NCBI GenBank assembly: GCA_018398575.1
Contig: JAGTXZ010000010.1
Location: 2,790,001-2,854,000, forward strand
Source: Ampelomyces quisqualis
Lineage: Eukaryota > Ascomycota > Dothideomycetes > Pleosporales > Phaeosphaeriaceae
Length of the DNA: 64,000 bases
Direction of reading: 5' to 3'
The position numbers were made by a program, and so were the translations under genes. Positions 44,440-56,820 of the stretch are shown piece by piece. The notes below the pieces were generated by a model. The model was not told where the DNA came from. It searched no databases and saw only the letters and a list, made by a program, of their open reading frames with translations. Position 1 is the stretch's first letter; every line of letters begins with the position of its first letter.

Positions 44440-45590
44440 CTATTATATATAACGCAGTTACTGTCTTACTTAGCAGAGAACATGCTGTTATTTAATAAGA
44501 CTAACGTTACAGACTTTCTAGAGCGCTTTAAGGACTTCTTAAAGTACTATAGCTTTACAGACTAGATAATAGTTAACAGACTAGTTGCTTACTATAAGCT
44601 AAGACAGAGGACTATTATACAAGCGTCTAAAGAGTATGCAGAAGCCTAAGACAACTACTTGTAGAAAGAGCTTTATAATAGCCTTTAACAACGCTTTAGA
44701 AATAATAACAAAGGTTAACAGAAAGAGCGTATAGAGTACTTTAAACACTAGCTAGGTTAGTGCTAAATAAGAGCAGACCTAAAGATTAGAGACTACCTGC
44801 AGGACTTTTTAATCTGCAGTAAAAGGTGTATTAAAGCAGGCACTATTAATAAGAACTGTTGCAGCTACTACTTTGTTAGAGAACTACTACTCTAATACGC
44901 AACAAAGATCTTAGAGAAGTTTAGCCTAAAAATAGATACCCTAAAGAACTGTAAGTACAAAAAGATCTAAGACTATCTAGTAAAGCGCCTAGAAGTAGAA
45001 GAAGAAGCGCGCATATTAAATCTAGCAGAAGCTATAAGAGTCTTTAAACTAGAGGTAGAGTTTAAAGTAAAACTACTAGCTAAACAACTATTAGCCTTAC
45101 TGCAACAAAACAACTTTAAACTTAGAATTAAGCTAAGAATAAACTTCTAACCTACTACTCTTTAGTTACTAATAAAGAGCACTCTATCTAGAAACTAGCG
45201 CAAGTAAGCTCCTCTTAGCGCAGCGCCTACCAAGAACAAAGTAGACAACCTTATAGATAAGATACTACAGCTAAGGCTTAACTAAATAACTATTAAGCAG
45301 CAGCTATAGAGTATGTAATAGACTTCTTGCAAAGTAGAGCTTATAAACAATCTAGTTATTTACGCTTTATTTTGCAAGTAAACTAAAGAATAATTAAGAG
45401 CCCTGCAACTATACATGCCTTAGCTAGCCCTACAGAACTAGAGCTATTAGAACTATAGGTAATAGCAGTAAGCATAGAGGAATAATAACTATTAGCGCAA
45501 TAGCTAGAGCTACAGCTACCTACTTACTATTAGAGGGAGTATAATTAAGCCTTAGGCGTAGAGCACTTTAGGAGGGAGTGCCTAAAAGTA
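44440..45590 (+). pseudogene. gag: gag relic of H
   Basis: Frame with Gln/Trp-type stops. 'NMLLFNKTNVTDFLERFKDF' near 44480 matches the start of fungal Gypsy capsids ('F-G-DV-DFLERF--F'). 'ERIEYFKHQLGQC' (near 44730) and 'IRDYLQDFLICSKRCIKAG' (near 44790) follow. A decayed knuckle near 45530-45585 ends in '-EHFRREC'. The region 43449-44439 between LTR and capsid holds Lys/Glu-rich coding-like text that may be a gag N-terminal part. Confidence 0.72.
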
Positions 45591-45599
45591 CCTATTAAC

Positions 45600-48500
45600 A
45601 TTAAAGAGACCTAGTTTTTTAGCTTTATTAACTTTGGCGCAGAGCTTAATACTATAAAACAAGAAATAGTAGAACAAGCTATACTTCTAATTACGTCTCT
45701 GCTAAAGAGTATAAGAACTGCAAAGATAGTAGCAGTAAACAGATTAACTAAAGAGTTCTTAGGCATTATATAGAAAGTACCTATTACTATTAGAAGGATT
45801 AAAATCTACACTAGCTTCTTTATTCTTTAGGAGTGCATAAACCTAATTATCTTAGGCAATCTCTTCCTAACAGACGCTTAAGCTAGAATTAAGTACGCAA
45901 CTTATAGGCTAACCTACTACTAAATCTTTAGCAAGAATAGTAAGCATAGTATAAGATTTATGTACATAAGAAGCAATTAGATTAACGCGCTAGAACTCTA
46001 CTCTAGGCCTCTTGTAGGAAACGTTAGAGGAGTGTAATTGCTAGCGTTTTACTCTTATCTAAACCTATTACACAGCTAGACTAGGACTATTAATTAAACT
46101 TAACATGGCTTTAAATAGACCCTAATACTCTAAGCAAGAATTAGCTAGCAATAAAGTTAGCAACAAAGTAGCTCTAATAGAAATCTTTATTACTAATTAT
46201 TCGCTTAGAAACATAGTTCTTCTAGTAGCTAGGTATAGGCACTATAGGCGCAGGGCCTAACAGATCTATTATTATTAGTAACAGCAATAGAATGTACATA
46301 CTTGTTAGCAACAGCATAGGCTACTACTCTTAAAATATTATAGCAAGTGTTGTAAGGCAGCTCTCTTAGAGTCTTAGAATTAATATTAGTGCTGAGAGCT
46401 TCTAGGAGCAAGAGCTTAGTAAAACAACTAGCAAGAAGAGGTTACTTATTAAAGTAATAATAATTTAGCTAAAGCGTACAACTAATCTACAATTAAATAA
46501 CGTTTTCTTTAACGTTAGCACTTTGCATAAGCAAAAAGCTTAAAAGGTTTAGCTAGTAGATAACTTAGAAAAGGCCTTAAGAGATATTAGTAGGTATAAA
46601 GATTAGAAAGAGCGTACCCGCATTTATTAAGTACTAAACAAGAAGAATGCTCTATTCTTAAGCTATTTTAAGCTACAATACGCAAAGTTCCTAGAGGTAC
46701 AAAGCTTATGCCTAAACGCTTGTTAAAGATAAAGATTTCTGTAGACTTACTTCTACAAGAACAAGCTATACTAGAGAAGCTACTATACTAATAAGAAGCT
46801 GCTCTAGCCTAAGACTTTAGCAAATTAGAATAAGTTAGCTATAAGGTAGTACTCTTAATTAAAATTAACACTGTTTTTAATAAGGCATAGCAATCTAATT
46901 AGTTTCCTATCCTCTAAAAATTTAGAGAAGTAGTAGTTAAAATAGTACAGAAACATATTAATTAAGGAGCTCTTAAACTGTGCAGAAGCTAGTACTAAAA
47001 CCTATAGTTTCTAGTAGCTAAGAAAGACAAAGGATATTAACTTATTAATAATGTATAGAAGATTAATAAAGTTATAATTTGCAACGCAAACCTACTACCT
47101 AATTTAAATAAATTTACAGAAGATTTTACTAGTTGCGTAATTATAAGCTTACTTAACTTCTTTTTAGAATATAACTAAGTAGAGCTGCATAAGGACTTCT
47201 AAGACGTAATAGTATTCTATATACCTATTAGACTAGTACGCTAGTGCACGCTGCCTATAGGTATAACAAATTTAGTTACTAAATTTGTACGCGTTATAAC
47301 TAAGATATGCTAAGATTACATTCTAGAACGCTGTAGGCCTTACCTAGATAACATTTGTATTAAGAGACTAAAGTTCTACTACAATAGAATAGAAATTAAA
47401 CTAGGTATTGAAAATACGTTGCAGAACACCTCTATAATATAGACGCTGTATTAGCAGACATTAAGCGCGCAGAAGCTACAATATTAGGCTACAAATTAGA
47501 CTTCTATTACGCGTCTATAGTTGTAGTATGTTATTGTGTTAACGCTACTAGCTGCTATTCTAACTACAAGAAAATTAAGAAAATACTCTTCTAGCTACCC
47601 TGCAGAAACTAAAAGGATGTTTAAATGTTTATTAGTATATACATGTATTATAGAGTATAAATTAAGTATTTTGCTATTATTTTAGAGCTACTATCCTGCC
47701 TGCTACGTAAGAACGCGCTTTTTAAGTAGTTATTAGAACAACAGAGCGTAATAGACAAATTGAAACACGCGCTATGCTTTACGCTAGCACTTAGTGTCTC
47801 TATCTCTTATAACAAGCTATTACTCTTAATTGTTATTTCTATTAATAGTAGCAAAAAAGGTTAGGGCGCAGTTCTTATGCAGCTAAATCTAAAGAGTTGT
47901 TAGTACTCTATCTAGTACAAAAGTAAAGTTTAGTCTAAATCTAAACAAAATTAGAACTTAGGAAAACACAAATGCAAAGCCTTACTTCTAGCTCTAAAGA
48001 AGTTTTAGACTTACCTTTATAGAGTAGAGTTTATTGTAGAAATAGACGCAAAGACGCTAGTTGCACAACTTTAGCAAAGTGCAACTAGCTTGCTAAAAGC
48101 CTTTATTACGCAGTAGCTAGCGCTCTTTAATATATAGGAATTTAACATAGTCTATATTAAAGGCAAGAAAAACGTAGTAGCTAACGCCCTTTTAAGAAGA
48201 CCTAAGAAGCTAGAGTAAGAGCTACCTAATAAGCTAGAGAAGAATATTAAGGATTTTATTAACGCTTATTTAAATTTAGTATAGCTTACTATTACTCTAC
48301 AGCTGCGTGTATATAATCTACGTTATAGAGTATGTAAGGCTAACGTTAGTTTTAAAGAAAACCTATAAGGTAAAGCCTATAGCAAAGAGTCTTAGGCTTA
48401 GCCTTAATAGATTCTATTCTACTATTAGCCTAATAGTCTTTTAAGAGCTAAAATAAAAAAGTTTACAAGAAGAGCACTTAAATTAACAGTAAAGAAGAGG

Positions 48501-49200
48501 CACTTGTTCTTAATACTAACTAAAGGGCGCCTGCTGCAGGAAATTGTAGACAAACCTAACAAACGTTCAGCTATTATTAAAGCTATGCACAATACATTAG
48601 GCTACTAAGAGAAGGAAAGCATATAGCGCAAGGTATAGGCGCGTTATTATTAGAAAGGACAATATAAGGATGTTAAGTCCTACGTTAAGTTATGCCTAGA
48701 GTGTTAAGTACACGCCTTAGCAACAGTTTAAGAGAAACTCTAGCTAATAACTTCTCTAACAATGCCCTTTAGCTACATATTAATAGACGTAGTTTATATG
48801 CCTCTAGCTAGAAGTAAGAAGTTTTTTATAGTAGCCTAATATACTACAACGCAGTAGATTAAAGCTAAAGCCCTATTAAACACAGACTTAGCATCTATTA
48901 TTAAGTTTCTAGAACAAAAAATCTTCTGCTAATAGAGCCTACTACTTAAAATTTTAGTTAATAAAGGCTCTAAAAATAAGTATCTACTAATTAACCTGCA
49001 ACAGCAATTTAGAATCTATAGAGTAGTAGCTAGCGCCTATTATTTACAAGGTTAAGGCTTAATTAAACAAAGACACGCGCTAATAGTAGATGCCTTAAAG
49101 AAGCTTAGCAGGATATAGGTTAACTACTTAGACTAAGTTCTGTAGGCTAATTAGACTAGTGTTAAGCGTGCAACTAGAAAGACTTTAGCTTTTTTTATAT
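45600..49200 (+). pseudogene. pol: pol relic of H: protease, RT, RNase H, integrase
   Basis: Protease near 45620-45900 reads 'FINFGAELNTIKQEIV' (D-T/S-G motif altered) and 'LIILGNLFLTDAQARI'. RT starts near 46990 ('FLVAKKDKGYQLINNVQKIN'), has 'LLNFFLEYNQVELHK' and the active site 'PYLDNICIKRLKF' near 47340-47380 (YLDD to YLDN). RNase H follows near 47770-48200, ending in 'FNIVYIKGKKNVVANAL'-type text. The integrase zinc region has 'AMHNTLGYQ' near 48580 and 'KLCLECQVHA' near 48690. The catalytic core has 'ILIDVVYMPL' near 48780, 'KILVNKGSKNKYLLI' near 48950 (D to N) and 'LIKQRHALIVDALKK' near 49060 (E to K). All three catalytic regions are damaged. Confidence 0.85.
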
Positions 49201-49329
49201 ATAGTTGCAATTTCTACTAGCTATTAGAAGCAATACTATTAAAACTAGCCTATATATTTACTATTCAGAAGCTATATTAGTGCTACGCTACAAGGCATTT
49301 AAGCCTAAACTTTTAAATATACTAAAGCT

Positions 49330-49700
49330 TTAGAAGAAGTAGCAGTATTATTGCTAGCATTAACAGGTACATTAACGTTAACCTCTATCTTATCTCTATT
49401 ATTAACAGCATTCTTAGCAACAGTATCTATAGACTTACTAGCCTTATCTTTAGAACTAGATTTAGAATCTAGTTTAACAGCCTAACTAGGATTAAAATTA
49501 GAGTTACTATTATTAGAAAGCTCTAGCAGCTCTTTAGTTACGCAAGGCTTTCTACTGCAATAGCTCTTATTATTAGCTGTATTGCGCAGCAGCCTACTCT
49601 AAACAAACAAACTCTAATAAAACCTTATAGTAGCCTAGCAAGTTAAAACAAAAAACTGTAAGTAAGACGTATATTTTCTAAAACCTTATGCAGCAGAAAT
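49330..49700 (-). pseudogene. Possible antisense ORF 1 of H
   Basis: On the minus strand 'KELLELSNNSNSNFNPSQAV' and 'SSSKDKASKSIDTVAKNAVN' read through about 120 codons with only Gln/Trp-type stops. Low-complexity Ser/Asn/Lys/Ala composition, no motif. The plus strand is poorer in open text here, which favours antisense coding, but low complexity weakens the case. Confidence 0.35.
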
Positions 49701-51529
49701 AGGCAGTGTTAGCAGGATGTTGCAAGCGTTAAAGCTATTTTAATTAATAGATTACTTTAAGTTACCTAAGCTACTATAATATTAGCGCAATTCTAAAGGA
49801 GTTTCTAGAAAAAAGTATTTTTAAACAAAAGTTAGTAACTTACCTATGTAAGAACAAGCCTAAAAGCTTATATTATAAAAGTAGTTAGTACAAGCACTAT
49901 AGAGCAGCTGCTTTCTATTATAGATAATACTACAATACTTACTAAAAGCGTATTTGCAATTATACTTTGCGCAGCAGCTGCAAGGCTAAATGTTATGCTA
50001 GCTAGAGTTTAGGTATATATAAGCAGACTAACTGTAATATAAAATAAGTGTAGCTAGATTGTCTTTAAGAAAGTTACGGCCTATACTTAAGCAAAAGTAG
50101 TTCTTAACTAAAATTCTATAAGTCTTTATATTAAAGAAGTTAAACTAGATAGCTAGCATGTATCTACTCTCTTCTATAAGCTTAAAAGACAGGCCACAGT
50201 TAACAAGCAGTAGAAGAAGGTTTCTTCTGTTAGTTTTAACCTTAAAAAGCATATGCTAGAGCTAAGCAATAACCTTAATAGTAATTTAGCTAAATAATAT
50301 TTCTATAACTACAAATAAGTTAGTCTAAAATAGCTAACAAGTTATTTAAATACTACTTACGCTAGTTATAGATAGCATTATAAAAGAAAGTAACCTTCTT
50401 ATAGATATACAGCTTAGAAGTCTTATTGCTACAATAACTAGAAAAGATTAGCTTTGCAAGAGATATCTAAGTAACAGACTAAGAGGCAGGCAGAAAGGCT
50501 ATTAGAGTTAGCGTGCAATGCTAAGCAATCTAAGCTTAAAGCTTATTATTACTTATGCTCTAAGTCTTAGCTAGCTTACTGCAAGCCTAGAGAGTTGTTA
50601 GAACTTTAATAGACAACTTAAGAAAGCCTAAGTTGTTGTTAGAGAAGCCTAAGTTGCTGTTAAAGAAGCCTAAGCTATTATTAGAGAAACTAGGTAAATC
50701 TCTAGAGATTAACTGTAATATATTATAGAACTTATTACTAGACTCTAAAGCAATAGTAATAGGTAAGTATAATAGACGCAGAATTAAGCTATGTAGGCAA
50801 GAATTTTAGAGCAATACGTGTTTAAGCTACTAAAGAAGCTTATTAATTGTAGCTAGGGCAGCAGCGTTAGGCAGAAGCAGTAGAGAAGTTATTAGGAGAG
50901 TTTAGAGAGCTAGCAAAATTCTCTTAGCAACCTTAGGCTTAGCAGATAGCTTTCTAAATAGTAGCAGCTTAGGCAACAGCCTATACACAGCAGCTAAAGC
51001 CTTAGCAGACTTACTAGACAGAAAAGAAGTAGAAGAGTGCTACAAGCTAGTCTTAGGACTAGGCTATAGCCTATAGAAAGATTAAGAAGCAGGCAAAGGC
51101 AGCGTTAGGCGTAGCAAGAAGCAAATAAGCAGGTAATATTAAGCAGTAGTGTAGAAATCTATACTAAGTAAGGTAATTAATAGGCTTAAAAAGAAAGTAT
51201 AAGAGCATAAGAGTAAAGGTAAAGTAGAATATTTAATAAAAGCTTAAGTAACGCGCAGTTAAAGCAACGCGCCTAACAATACGCTAGTTAAGTAAGAGAA
51301 AAATAACAAACAGTAGTAACAGAGTGTTAGTTAATTAGAAAATTAGAAAAGAAAAGAGGCTTCTTTTTTATAGAAGAGAGAGAAAGCAGTGCTCTCTAGT
51401 ATAGCTATAAACTCTAAAGATGCGTTAAAAGAAGAGAGTTAATTTTACAGCAAACTACTACAAAAACAAGATCTATAATAGAGAGCTCTAATTGTTAAAG
51501 AAGTTGTTTAGACTACTTAAGCTATTACT

Positions 51530-51745
51530 TAAGGCATCTATATTAATATCTCTAACTAATAGATTGCTATTGCTAGCTTCTAGGCTAGCATTATTAACGC
51601 TATGCTTTGCACTAGCTAAAGGCCTACTAACATTAAGCTAAGCTAAAGCCTTATTAGTAATAGCATTATTAGTATCTTCCTTAACATTCTTATTAACTAC
51701 AGCTAACTTAGGATCTAACTAAGCCTTCTTGTAAAGTAACTTCTT
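51530..51745 (-). pseudogene. Possible antisense ORF 2 of H
   Basis: Minus-strand text 'PKLAVVNKNVKEDTNNAITN' and 'RPLASAKHSVNNASLEASNS' without stops other than Gln/Trp type. Composition resembles antisense ORF 1, so they may be exons or parts of one gene. Function unknown. Confidence 0.33.
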
Positions 51746-53642
51746 AACTCTACAGCTCTTTATAGATAGACTAGAAATGCAATACTTACTAGAAGATAGA
51801 GTGCCTAAAAGCCTCTTAGAGTTGTAGCTAGCTTTAGAAGAGTTTTTAAAGACCTTGCTAGCATTAAAGTCTAGGCTTTAACAAGCTTTCCTAGCTAACA
51901 ACTTTGCAAAATCTAACAGCCTAGACTTACTTAGAGCTCTAAAACTACTAAGCTTTTTTACTAGAGTTAGTAAACTACAATTGCGCAAATTCTTAGAAGG
52001 CAAGTTGTTAAGAATAAGAGGGCTAGAAGTAATGTAGAAGGGCTTAACAGCCCTAGTGCCCTTAACGCTACGCAGAATAACTAGAGCGCCTATAAATAAT
52101 TAGTAAATAACTCTAGAAAAACAATAAAAAAGAACTACTAAAAAGATGTTAGCTACTTATAATTTATTAAACACTACTTTTTAGCAGAAGAGAATAAGTA
52201 GTTGCTACAAGTACTATTATTTAGTAGCTTACTCTAGAACCTAAACTGCATATACAAGCTAGTAGACTTAAACGTCTAACTAGCTCTTACGCAGCAACTG
52301 CACAAGTACTTAGACTTATCTTTAATAGAAGCTATATTAATAGCGCAGTTAGTATAGCTTAAGATTAAGCTTTTAATATAGGTATTATAGATCTTATACT
52401 TCTTAGCTTTAGAGTTATCCTTAAGGCTAAAGTAATTACCTAGCGTAGAAAGCAACTTGTTAATGTGTAGAAGCCTATTAGTTTTAACAACTAAGCTTAC
52501 CTATTTATCTCTTAAATAAGAGCTAACAGTAAGTAGTAATAGATAAGGCCTAAAGGTTTTCCCTACACACTTAAGGGTAACAAAGACTAACTAGAGCTTA
52601 GCAATAAAAGAGTAGCTTAGCTTCCTATTCTTATTTAATTTAACTAGAAAAAATATTAGTACGCGTTTAACTTAACTTATTAATAAACTAGTACTTACTA
52701 TAGTTAATTACATTACTATAGCTAGCATAGTTAACTAGGTACCTGTAAACTAGAAAGCAAGTATCTCTATTAGGCCTAGAAACAAACTTATTCTTTATTA
52801 TAGCTTAAAGATAAAGGCAAGGTGTAACTAAGAGGCTAAGAAAGTGTTAAGCACGTATATTAGGAAATTTCTAATTAACTAAAGGCAAAGCGTTAACTAA
52901 GCAACTATTAGTAACAGCTAAGCTAGAAACTTAGAGCCCTAAAGTAAAAATGCGCTAAATTATCTAAGAAGAGGTAGCTAAGTAGGTAAAGAAGTAGATC
53001 GTACGCTAGAGCAAAGTAGTATAGCTGCGTACAAATAAGTTGCCTTTAAAGCAAATAGAAGTAGTAAGGTAAGAAAGTAATAAGCAGAGAATGCAAACTA
53101 AGTTAGAGCTAGTTAGAACGCCTGTTAACAAGGTAGAGAAGTTAAGTAGCTAATTACAGTACAGCAGTAGTAAAGCTGCGCGTTAGGCAGGTTAAGAGAA
53201 AGAGAAGCATAGAGTAAGCAGTTAGCAATAAAGGCAATAGAAGACTTAATAACAAGTAGAGTAGCTAAAAGAAAGTAGGGCTAAAAGGTAAAGTAAAGTT
53301 AGCTAACGCAAGACTTGTTGTAATAGAAGTAGTCTAAAGCGTTTGTAGTTGCAACGCAAGTCTGCCTAGGCAACGCTGCTATAATACTAGGTAAAGTTAG
53401 AATAACGTAGGCTAATAGCGCTTTAGCATTTAGGTAAGAGAGAGTTAGTTAGTAACGTAAAGAGATAGAAAAAGATTGTAGATAGGCACTGCTTCTTTAC
53501 TAAAGGCCTGTTAGTTACTACTTTAGCATTACAAAAGGTTTAGAGTTGTTTTTCCTTAGAAGTTAGTCTTTTTGTTTAAGCATTTTAGTTTTGTGTTTAG
53601 TATAAAAGAGAAAGAGCCTCTTTCTATAGATTAGGGGAAGGA

Positions 53643-53832
53643 TGTAGTAAAGTAACATAAGAAGTAAGTCTAAAGGATGCTTAGGGCACAGCTAAGAGCA
53701 TAGACAAGATATAATAGCTAAAAAGCTATTAGAGAACAACAAAAAAAACCTATATAACACACACCTAATAATAATATATTTAATTCTACATTAAATCTAA
53801 TAGGCCTTAGAGGTAAATAACGCTCTACTACA
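53643..53832 (+). repeat. 3' LTR of H
   Basis: 190 bp, TGTAGTAAAGTAACATAAG to CTCTACTACA, same length as the 5' LTR, differing mostly by transitions. Directly preceded by the polypurine tract. Confidence 0.92.
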
Positions 53833-53995
53833 GTAGTAGAGAGCTTCTGTATAGAGTAGTCTAATACGTATATTAGTTTTATAAGAAAGATTAGTACTTA
53901 ACCTACTAGACTATATTGTTTAGGAGAAAGGCTTCTAAACTACTAGTGTTTAGATAAACGCTATAGTTACAAAGAATAAACTAGAGTGCAGTTTT
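53833..53995 (-). pseudogene. hAT transposase relic, part between H and D
   Basis: Minus-strand continuation of the hAT gene upstream of the H insertion. It ends in 'SSLYYLST' across the GTAG target, in frame with the C-terminal region at 43258. Short and mutated. D interrupts it at its other side. Confidence 0.5.
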
Positions 53996-54837
53996 GTTAG
54001 GAAAATACAACGTTAGCGACATCTGCAACATTGGCGACACTGTTGGAACAGTTGACTAGACGGTTCTCGACCGTACTCGACTGTCCCTAGGGTCCCCTAT
54101 TTGTTCTAGCTGCCTAATTAGACTGAAACGCTCAAATTAATCTGCCTGATCTACTGGACCCACCTGCCCCACCCGCGCCATTACGTTATTATCCTAAAAA
54201 CCAAAAATATAGAGCTTGATTTTCTCTTTAAAACGTACTTTTCAGATTTCTTATAGCTGCTCTTGTTGTTGAGATGCAAGGCAGTGAAGTTTGTAGAGCT
54301 TTAAAGTTCTTTGCCAAGGCTTGTTTTTGCTAAAGCTCTAGCACTTTAACTAGATAATATATTATATTTTTTATTAAAGAAATAGTAACTAAAGTGCAGA
54401 TTTTACTTTAGGACATTTTATTGTAGTATATTATATGGGGGGTGCGTAGATCTATTGTGTTGAACATACTTAAAGTTTTTTTAAAAAGGTTTATAACTTC
54501 AACGCGCTATATCTCAATAACTAGAGCAGCTACAAAAATTCTGAATAGTGCATTTTAAAGAGGGAATTCCGCTCTATATTTTGTATTTTTAGGTTACTTA
54601 CGTAATCATGAAAATACAGCAATACAGTCACGTGAGTAAAATTGGCGACATTGGCGACACTAGCGACTCTGTTGGATCTGGCGACTCTGTCAGGTCGCTG
54701 TTAGGTCGCTGTTGGGTCGCTAGTGACCAGAAGTGAGTAGGGCGACTTTGGCAAATTGTCTGGTAGACAGTATCTCTGTTGGGCCGCCGCGGGTTGCAGC
54801 AATCAGGCTAATCAGATTAATCTTAAATTTTCCTAAC
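53996..54837. mobile_element. Non-autonomous element D with inverted termini and internal foldback, little mutated
   Basis: 842 bp bounded by GTTAGGAAAAT (53996-54006) and its exact reverse complement ATTTTCCTAAC (54827-54837). Inside each end lie GGCGACATT/GGCGACACT repeats (about 54008-54045 and 54640-54715). A large imperfect inverted repeat of about 107 bp per arm occupies 54193-54299 and 54488-54594. The last 100 bp match the 3' end of element C. No ORF. TCA, TGA, TGG and CCG words are common, so D is much younger or less mutated than its surroundings. A clear target duplication was not found. Likely mobilised in trans by an element related to C. Confidence 0.8.
54193..54594. repeat. Foldback arms inside D
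   Basis: Left arm from CCTAAAAACCAAAAATATAG (54193) to about 54299; right arm, about 54488-54594, ends TATTTTGTATTTTTAGG, its imperfect reverse complement. Matching blocks include AATATAGAGC, CTCTTTAAAA, TAGCTGCTCT and TTGAGAT. The loop is about 190 bp and AT-rich. Confidence 0.82.
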
Positions 54838-55324
54838 GTTCTGTTTATTACTACAGAGTTGTTTTTGTATAAATTAATATAGTCTAGAAACTAACGCTAG
54901 TATATACGTTTAAAGTCTAGTCTCTATATCTTACTTAAGGTGTTATTAGTAGTACGCTATAAAAAACCTATATAATAAACATAGTCTCTACCTTATATAT
55001 AGTAAGCTTCTAGAATAAATTAAAGATAGTTATAATATTGTAAAGACATCCTTGTTACTTATCTATGCGTAAATAATACTTTAATAACTTCTTCTTACCT
55101 TTCTCTACTACTGCCTTTACTATAGCTAGCTACTTCTTGCAATAGCTAGTCTTGTTCTTCTTGTTAGATAGCTTAGTTGTTATTTAATCTAGAAAGTTAA
55201 AAATTCTATTATATATTAACTAGATATATAGGGCCTAAGGTGTATTACTTTTACTAATTCTGTTAGTAGCTATTTTAAAGTTTACTAGTATACGTGTTAT
55301 TACCCTAAGGTGTAACTACTTAGC
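54838..55324. other. Mutated DNA between D and A2, possibly more of the hAT gene
   Basis: A minus-strand frame with few interruptions reads 'ILEAYYIQGRDYVYYIGFFI' (about 54970-55030) and 'QAIQQEEQDQLLQEVASYSK' (about 55110-55170). By position it should be the hAT gene upstream of the D insertion, but I could not match it to a specific hAT domain. A2 begins at 55325. Confidence 0.4.
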
Positions 55325-55582
55325 TGTAACAGGCTACTACCTAGTTAGTCCTTAGTTACGGAAAAACCTTAGCCTACTAAACCAGAACACTAAAAAGGTT
55401 CTAGACTAGAACGCTAAAAGTCCTCTCGGCTAGAACACTAAAAACAGTTCTAGACTAAAGCACCTAAATCCTCTAAACTAGACTACTTTAGAACTATAAA
55501 AACCCTTTAGGTAGCAATTAGAATAGAACACAAATTTATATCTTTATTTCTTAACAACTACTCTTAGAGTCTGCTCTTTACA
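55325..55582 (+). repeat. 5' LTR of A2
   Basis: 258 bp, TGTAACAGGCTACTACC to CTGCTCTTTACA; retains the original TG start. Confidence 0.93.
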
Positions 55583-55729
55583 ATTAAATTTGTTAAACCT
55601 AACTAGGCTAAAGGGCTATTAGTAACCTCTAGCATAGAACAAGTAACTGTTCCTATAACAGTATAGGACATAATAGTGCAAGCTATCTAGATAAGACGTA
55701 ACAGCGTCCCTAAGTTAGTTATTAAGAAC

Positions 55730-56820
55730 AAGTTTAATTAAATAAATATTAATAACTTCCTAGACCTAGAGAAATAATAGATTAAGAAACAACTGCTATT
55801 AAACAGCCTTAAAGAAACGCCTACCTAGCAGAAAGTATATAACTCTCTAGCAGCTAGACCTATTAACAACAAGAAAGAAAAGTCCTCTATAAGCGCAGAT
55901 CTAGACTTAGTATTACTAGTAAGAAATCTGCAAGAACAAATTGCAAGGCTTACAGCCTAAGTAACTCTAGAAGCTTCTAGCTTTATACAGACCTCCTTAG
56001 AAAGCTTTCTCCTGCTCTAGAAGACTTATAAAGTCTCTAACCTAGAAGCGTACAAAGAAGATTAAAAAGATTACTGTATCTTTAAGGCCTAAATAAAGTA
56101 CAAATTAGAACACAATAGTATAAGACTAGGATCTTAAGCTAGCTATATTTTTAACTGCTTTAAAGAGTTAGTAGATAGTATAGCCTTATCTTAGGTAACC
56201 TAGAACTTCTAGAGCTTTGCAAAAGAACTCTAGGACTTCTTAGATAGCTAATTTAGGGACAAGCTACATAATAAAGGATTATAAAGAAAACTCTAAACAC
56301 TCTAACAGAACAAGTTCTTCTTTTAGAGCTTTAATACAGAGTTTATAAGGCTAGCCTATAACGCAGGTAAGGAAGATAACAAAGTAAACCTAAAAACAAA
56401 GTACTTAAGCACTATCTAGCTAGACCTATAAGACAGAATAATCTCTATAGAGACTAAACCTAAATAGAAGATCTACAACCTTATAGACAGAGTAGCAATT
56501 ATCAAAGAAAACTTATACAAGGTAAAACTTAGTAGTAAGCACACTAAAAGACAGAACGTTAGAAAACCTATAGATTAGGAACCTATAAGAGAACATTCTA
56601 AAAGAACTAAGAAAAAATCTCTTAAAAAGAAGAAAGCTAAACAGGCTACTATAGAAGAGCAGTTCTACTAGAGATAAAACAACTTATACCTCTACTATAG
56701 TAAGTTAGGAAATTGTCTTTATCTTTAAAACTTACTAAAGCTGCGTTAGCTAAGGTATAGGGCAAGAAAGAGGAGGACGTGTTAAAAAACGCCCTAAGCT
56801 TAGAAAACAAGTAACTTCTG
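55730..56820 (+). pseudogene. gag: gag relic of A2
   Basis: Collinear with the A1 gag. The capsid block 'SNLEAYKEDQKDYCIFKA' is near 56035 and 'FNTEFIRLAYNAGKEDN' near 56330. The nucleocapsid knuckle is near 56680 ('LYLYYSKLGNC'), altered by a short deletion relative to A1 (about 56705). Many TAG/TAA stops. Same role as in A1, not functional. Confidence 0.74.

Larger units (their letters stand above)
49210..53600. other. Long 3' region of H with coding-like text on both strands
   Basis: 4.4 kb between integrase and the 3' LTR, unusually long for a Gypsy element. Plus-strand frames are readable near 49800-50060 (Tyr/Cys-rich, 'KRICNYTLRSSCKAKCY') and 51760-52680 (Leu/Lys-rich, 'LDLSLIEAILIAQLVQLKIK'). 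Minus-strand frames near 49330-49700 and 51530-51740 are Ser/Asn/Ala/Lys-rich. None matches a family I know. It may be an accessory gene block, or contain another decayed element; no internal LTRs or terminal repeats were seen. Confidence 0.5.
43259..53832 (+). mobile_element. Large Ty3/Gypsy retrotransposon H, complete
   Basis: 10,574 bp between two 190-bp LTRs, inserted in the hAT gene. Plus-strand order is gag, zinc knuckle, protease, RT, RNase H, integrase, then 4.4 kb of further sequence with coding-like text on both strands before a polypurine tract (TTAGGGGAAGGA). It has no chromodomain that I can see. The RT belongs to the 'YLDD-I-CIKGPK' type of fungal Gypsy elements. Mutation is heavy and typical. 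Confidence 0.92.

Noticed and set aside
46229..46411. 60-codon minus-strand ORF
   Set aside because: Antisense to the pol region of H, no supporting motif.
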